Both the position numbers and the translations under genes were made by a program. The notes beneath the pieces were generated by a model that had not been told where the DNA came from, searched no databases, and saw only the letters and a list, made by a program, of their open reading frames with translations. Shown in pieces: positions 63,802 through 64,000 of a stretch of 64,000 nt of DNA (positions are counted from its first letter, which is position 1; each line of letters opens with the position of its first letter). Location: assembly GCF_900110555.1 (NCBI RefSeq), contig NZ_FOEE01000006.1, positions 124,001-188,000 of the forward strand. The letters are read 5' to 3'. This DNA is from Trujillonella endophytica. Lineage in GTDB: Bacteria > Actinomycetota > Actinomycetes > Mycobacteriales > Geodermatophilaceae.

Positions 63802-64000
63802 TCAGCGGCGGGCGTAGTCGCGGAACCCGCGCCCGGTCTTGCGGCCGAGGTAGCCGGCCGTCACCAGGTGCTCCAGCAGCGGGGCCGGGGCGAACCCGGG
63901 CTCCCGGAACTCGGTGTAGAGCTCCTTCTCGATGGCCAGGGAGACGTCGAGCCCGACGACGTCCAGCAGCTCGAACGGGCCCATCGGGTAGCCGCAACCG
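63802..64000 (-). CDS. 3-hydroxyacyl-CoA dehydrogenase, C-terminal end (runs off the window)
   Basis: The minus-strand frame is open to the right edge. It shows the C-terminal helical domain of 3-hydroxybutyryl-/3-hydroxyacyl-CoA dehydrogenase (YPMGPFELLDVVGLDVSLAI, then LVTAGYLGRKTGRGFRDY), which is diagnostic for the family. The NAD-binding half lies outside. The enzyme would reduce acetoacetyl-CoA to 3-hydroxybutyryl-CoA, or run in the oxidative direction, and complements the thiolase and ccr genes a few kilobases away. Confidence 0.9.
   Translation of the reverse strand, partial: GCGYPMGPFELLDVVGLDVSLAIEKELYTEFREPGFAPAPLLEHLVTAGYLGRKTGRGFRDYARR

Overview
The window is about 64 kb of very GC-rich DNA with dense, often overlapping genes, many GTG starts and typical actinobacterial families: LigA with neighbouring Rv3013- and Rv3015c-like genes, the GlgE alpha-glucan pathway, a DUF222/HNH nuclease and a crotonyl-CoA carboxylase/reductase. 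Protein sequences and gene order fit an actinobacterium, most likely of the Geodermatophilaceae (Blastococcus, Geodermatophilus or Modestobacter type). The family assignment is inference. I see no rRNA, tRNA, CRISPR array, insertion sequence or prophage. It reads as ordinary chromosome.

Layout. 1-3.9 kb: the 5' part of a membrane protein, ilvD, a MmyB-type regulator and a small PH-domain protein. 4-8 kb: a DUF222/HNH endonuclease whose start lies inside an SOS-box-like palindrome, then a sugar-dehydrogenase-like lipoprotein. 8.1-24.6 kb: a housekeeping block (gatB-small membrane gene-gatA-gatC, an ACT protein, a quinone-reductase-like gene, ligA, a MetE-like protein, a 5'-nucleotidase, mnmA, a cysteine desulfurase, an MFS exporter, etfBA) whose order resembles Rv3009c-Rv3029c of Mycobacterium tuberculosis. 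24.7-34 kb: a Cds1-like PLP enzyme, a membrane Ser/Thr kinase with an extracytoplasmic beta-propeller, a four-gene ABC importer, an enoyl-CoA hydratase and a lone ABC ATPase. 34-48.4 kb: alpha-glucan metabolism (glgX, an FHA protein, glgP, glgE, treS, mak, glgB). 48.6-55.2 kb: two tandem secreted zinc metallopeptidases, a thioredoxin-TPR protein, a DUF559-type protein and a CrtI-like flavoprotein. 55.2-64 kb: acyl-CoA carbon chemistry (meaB, thiolase, methylmalonyl-CoA epimerase, a PhyH dioxygenase, ccr), a DivIVA-like coiled-coil protein, a DUF4397-sortase fusion, a small Cys/His protein and the 3' end of a 3-hydroxyacyl-CoA dehydrogenase.

How it works together. TreS, Mak, GlgE and GlgB form the trehalose-to-alpha-glucan route, and GlgP and GlgX are the degradative partners. 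Thiolase, hydroxyacyl-CoA dehydrogenase, Ccr, epimerase and MeaB fit the acetyl-CoA to ethylmalonyl-/methylmalonyl-CoA branch. EtfAB is an electron carrier for acyl-CoA oxidation, and etfB and ccr share the same palindrome over their -10 boxes.

The most notable signals are: a recurrent leaderless promoter layout (a -10 hexamer 6-8 nt before the start codon) at about 14 genes; the LexA-type box over the DUF222 start; two genes that appear to start at CTG; a histone-H1-like tail on GlgB; a 24-bp tandem repeat that lengthens GatC; and the shared etfB/ccr operator. I found no convincing wholly new multi-gene system.
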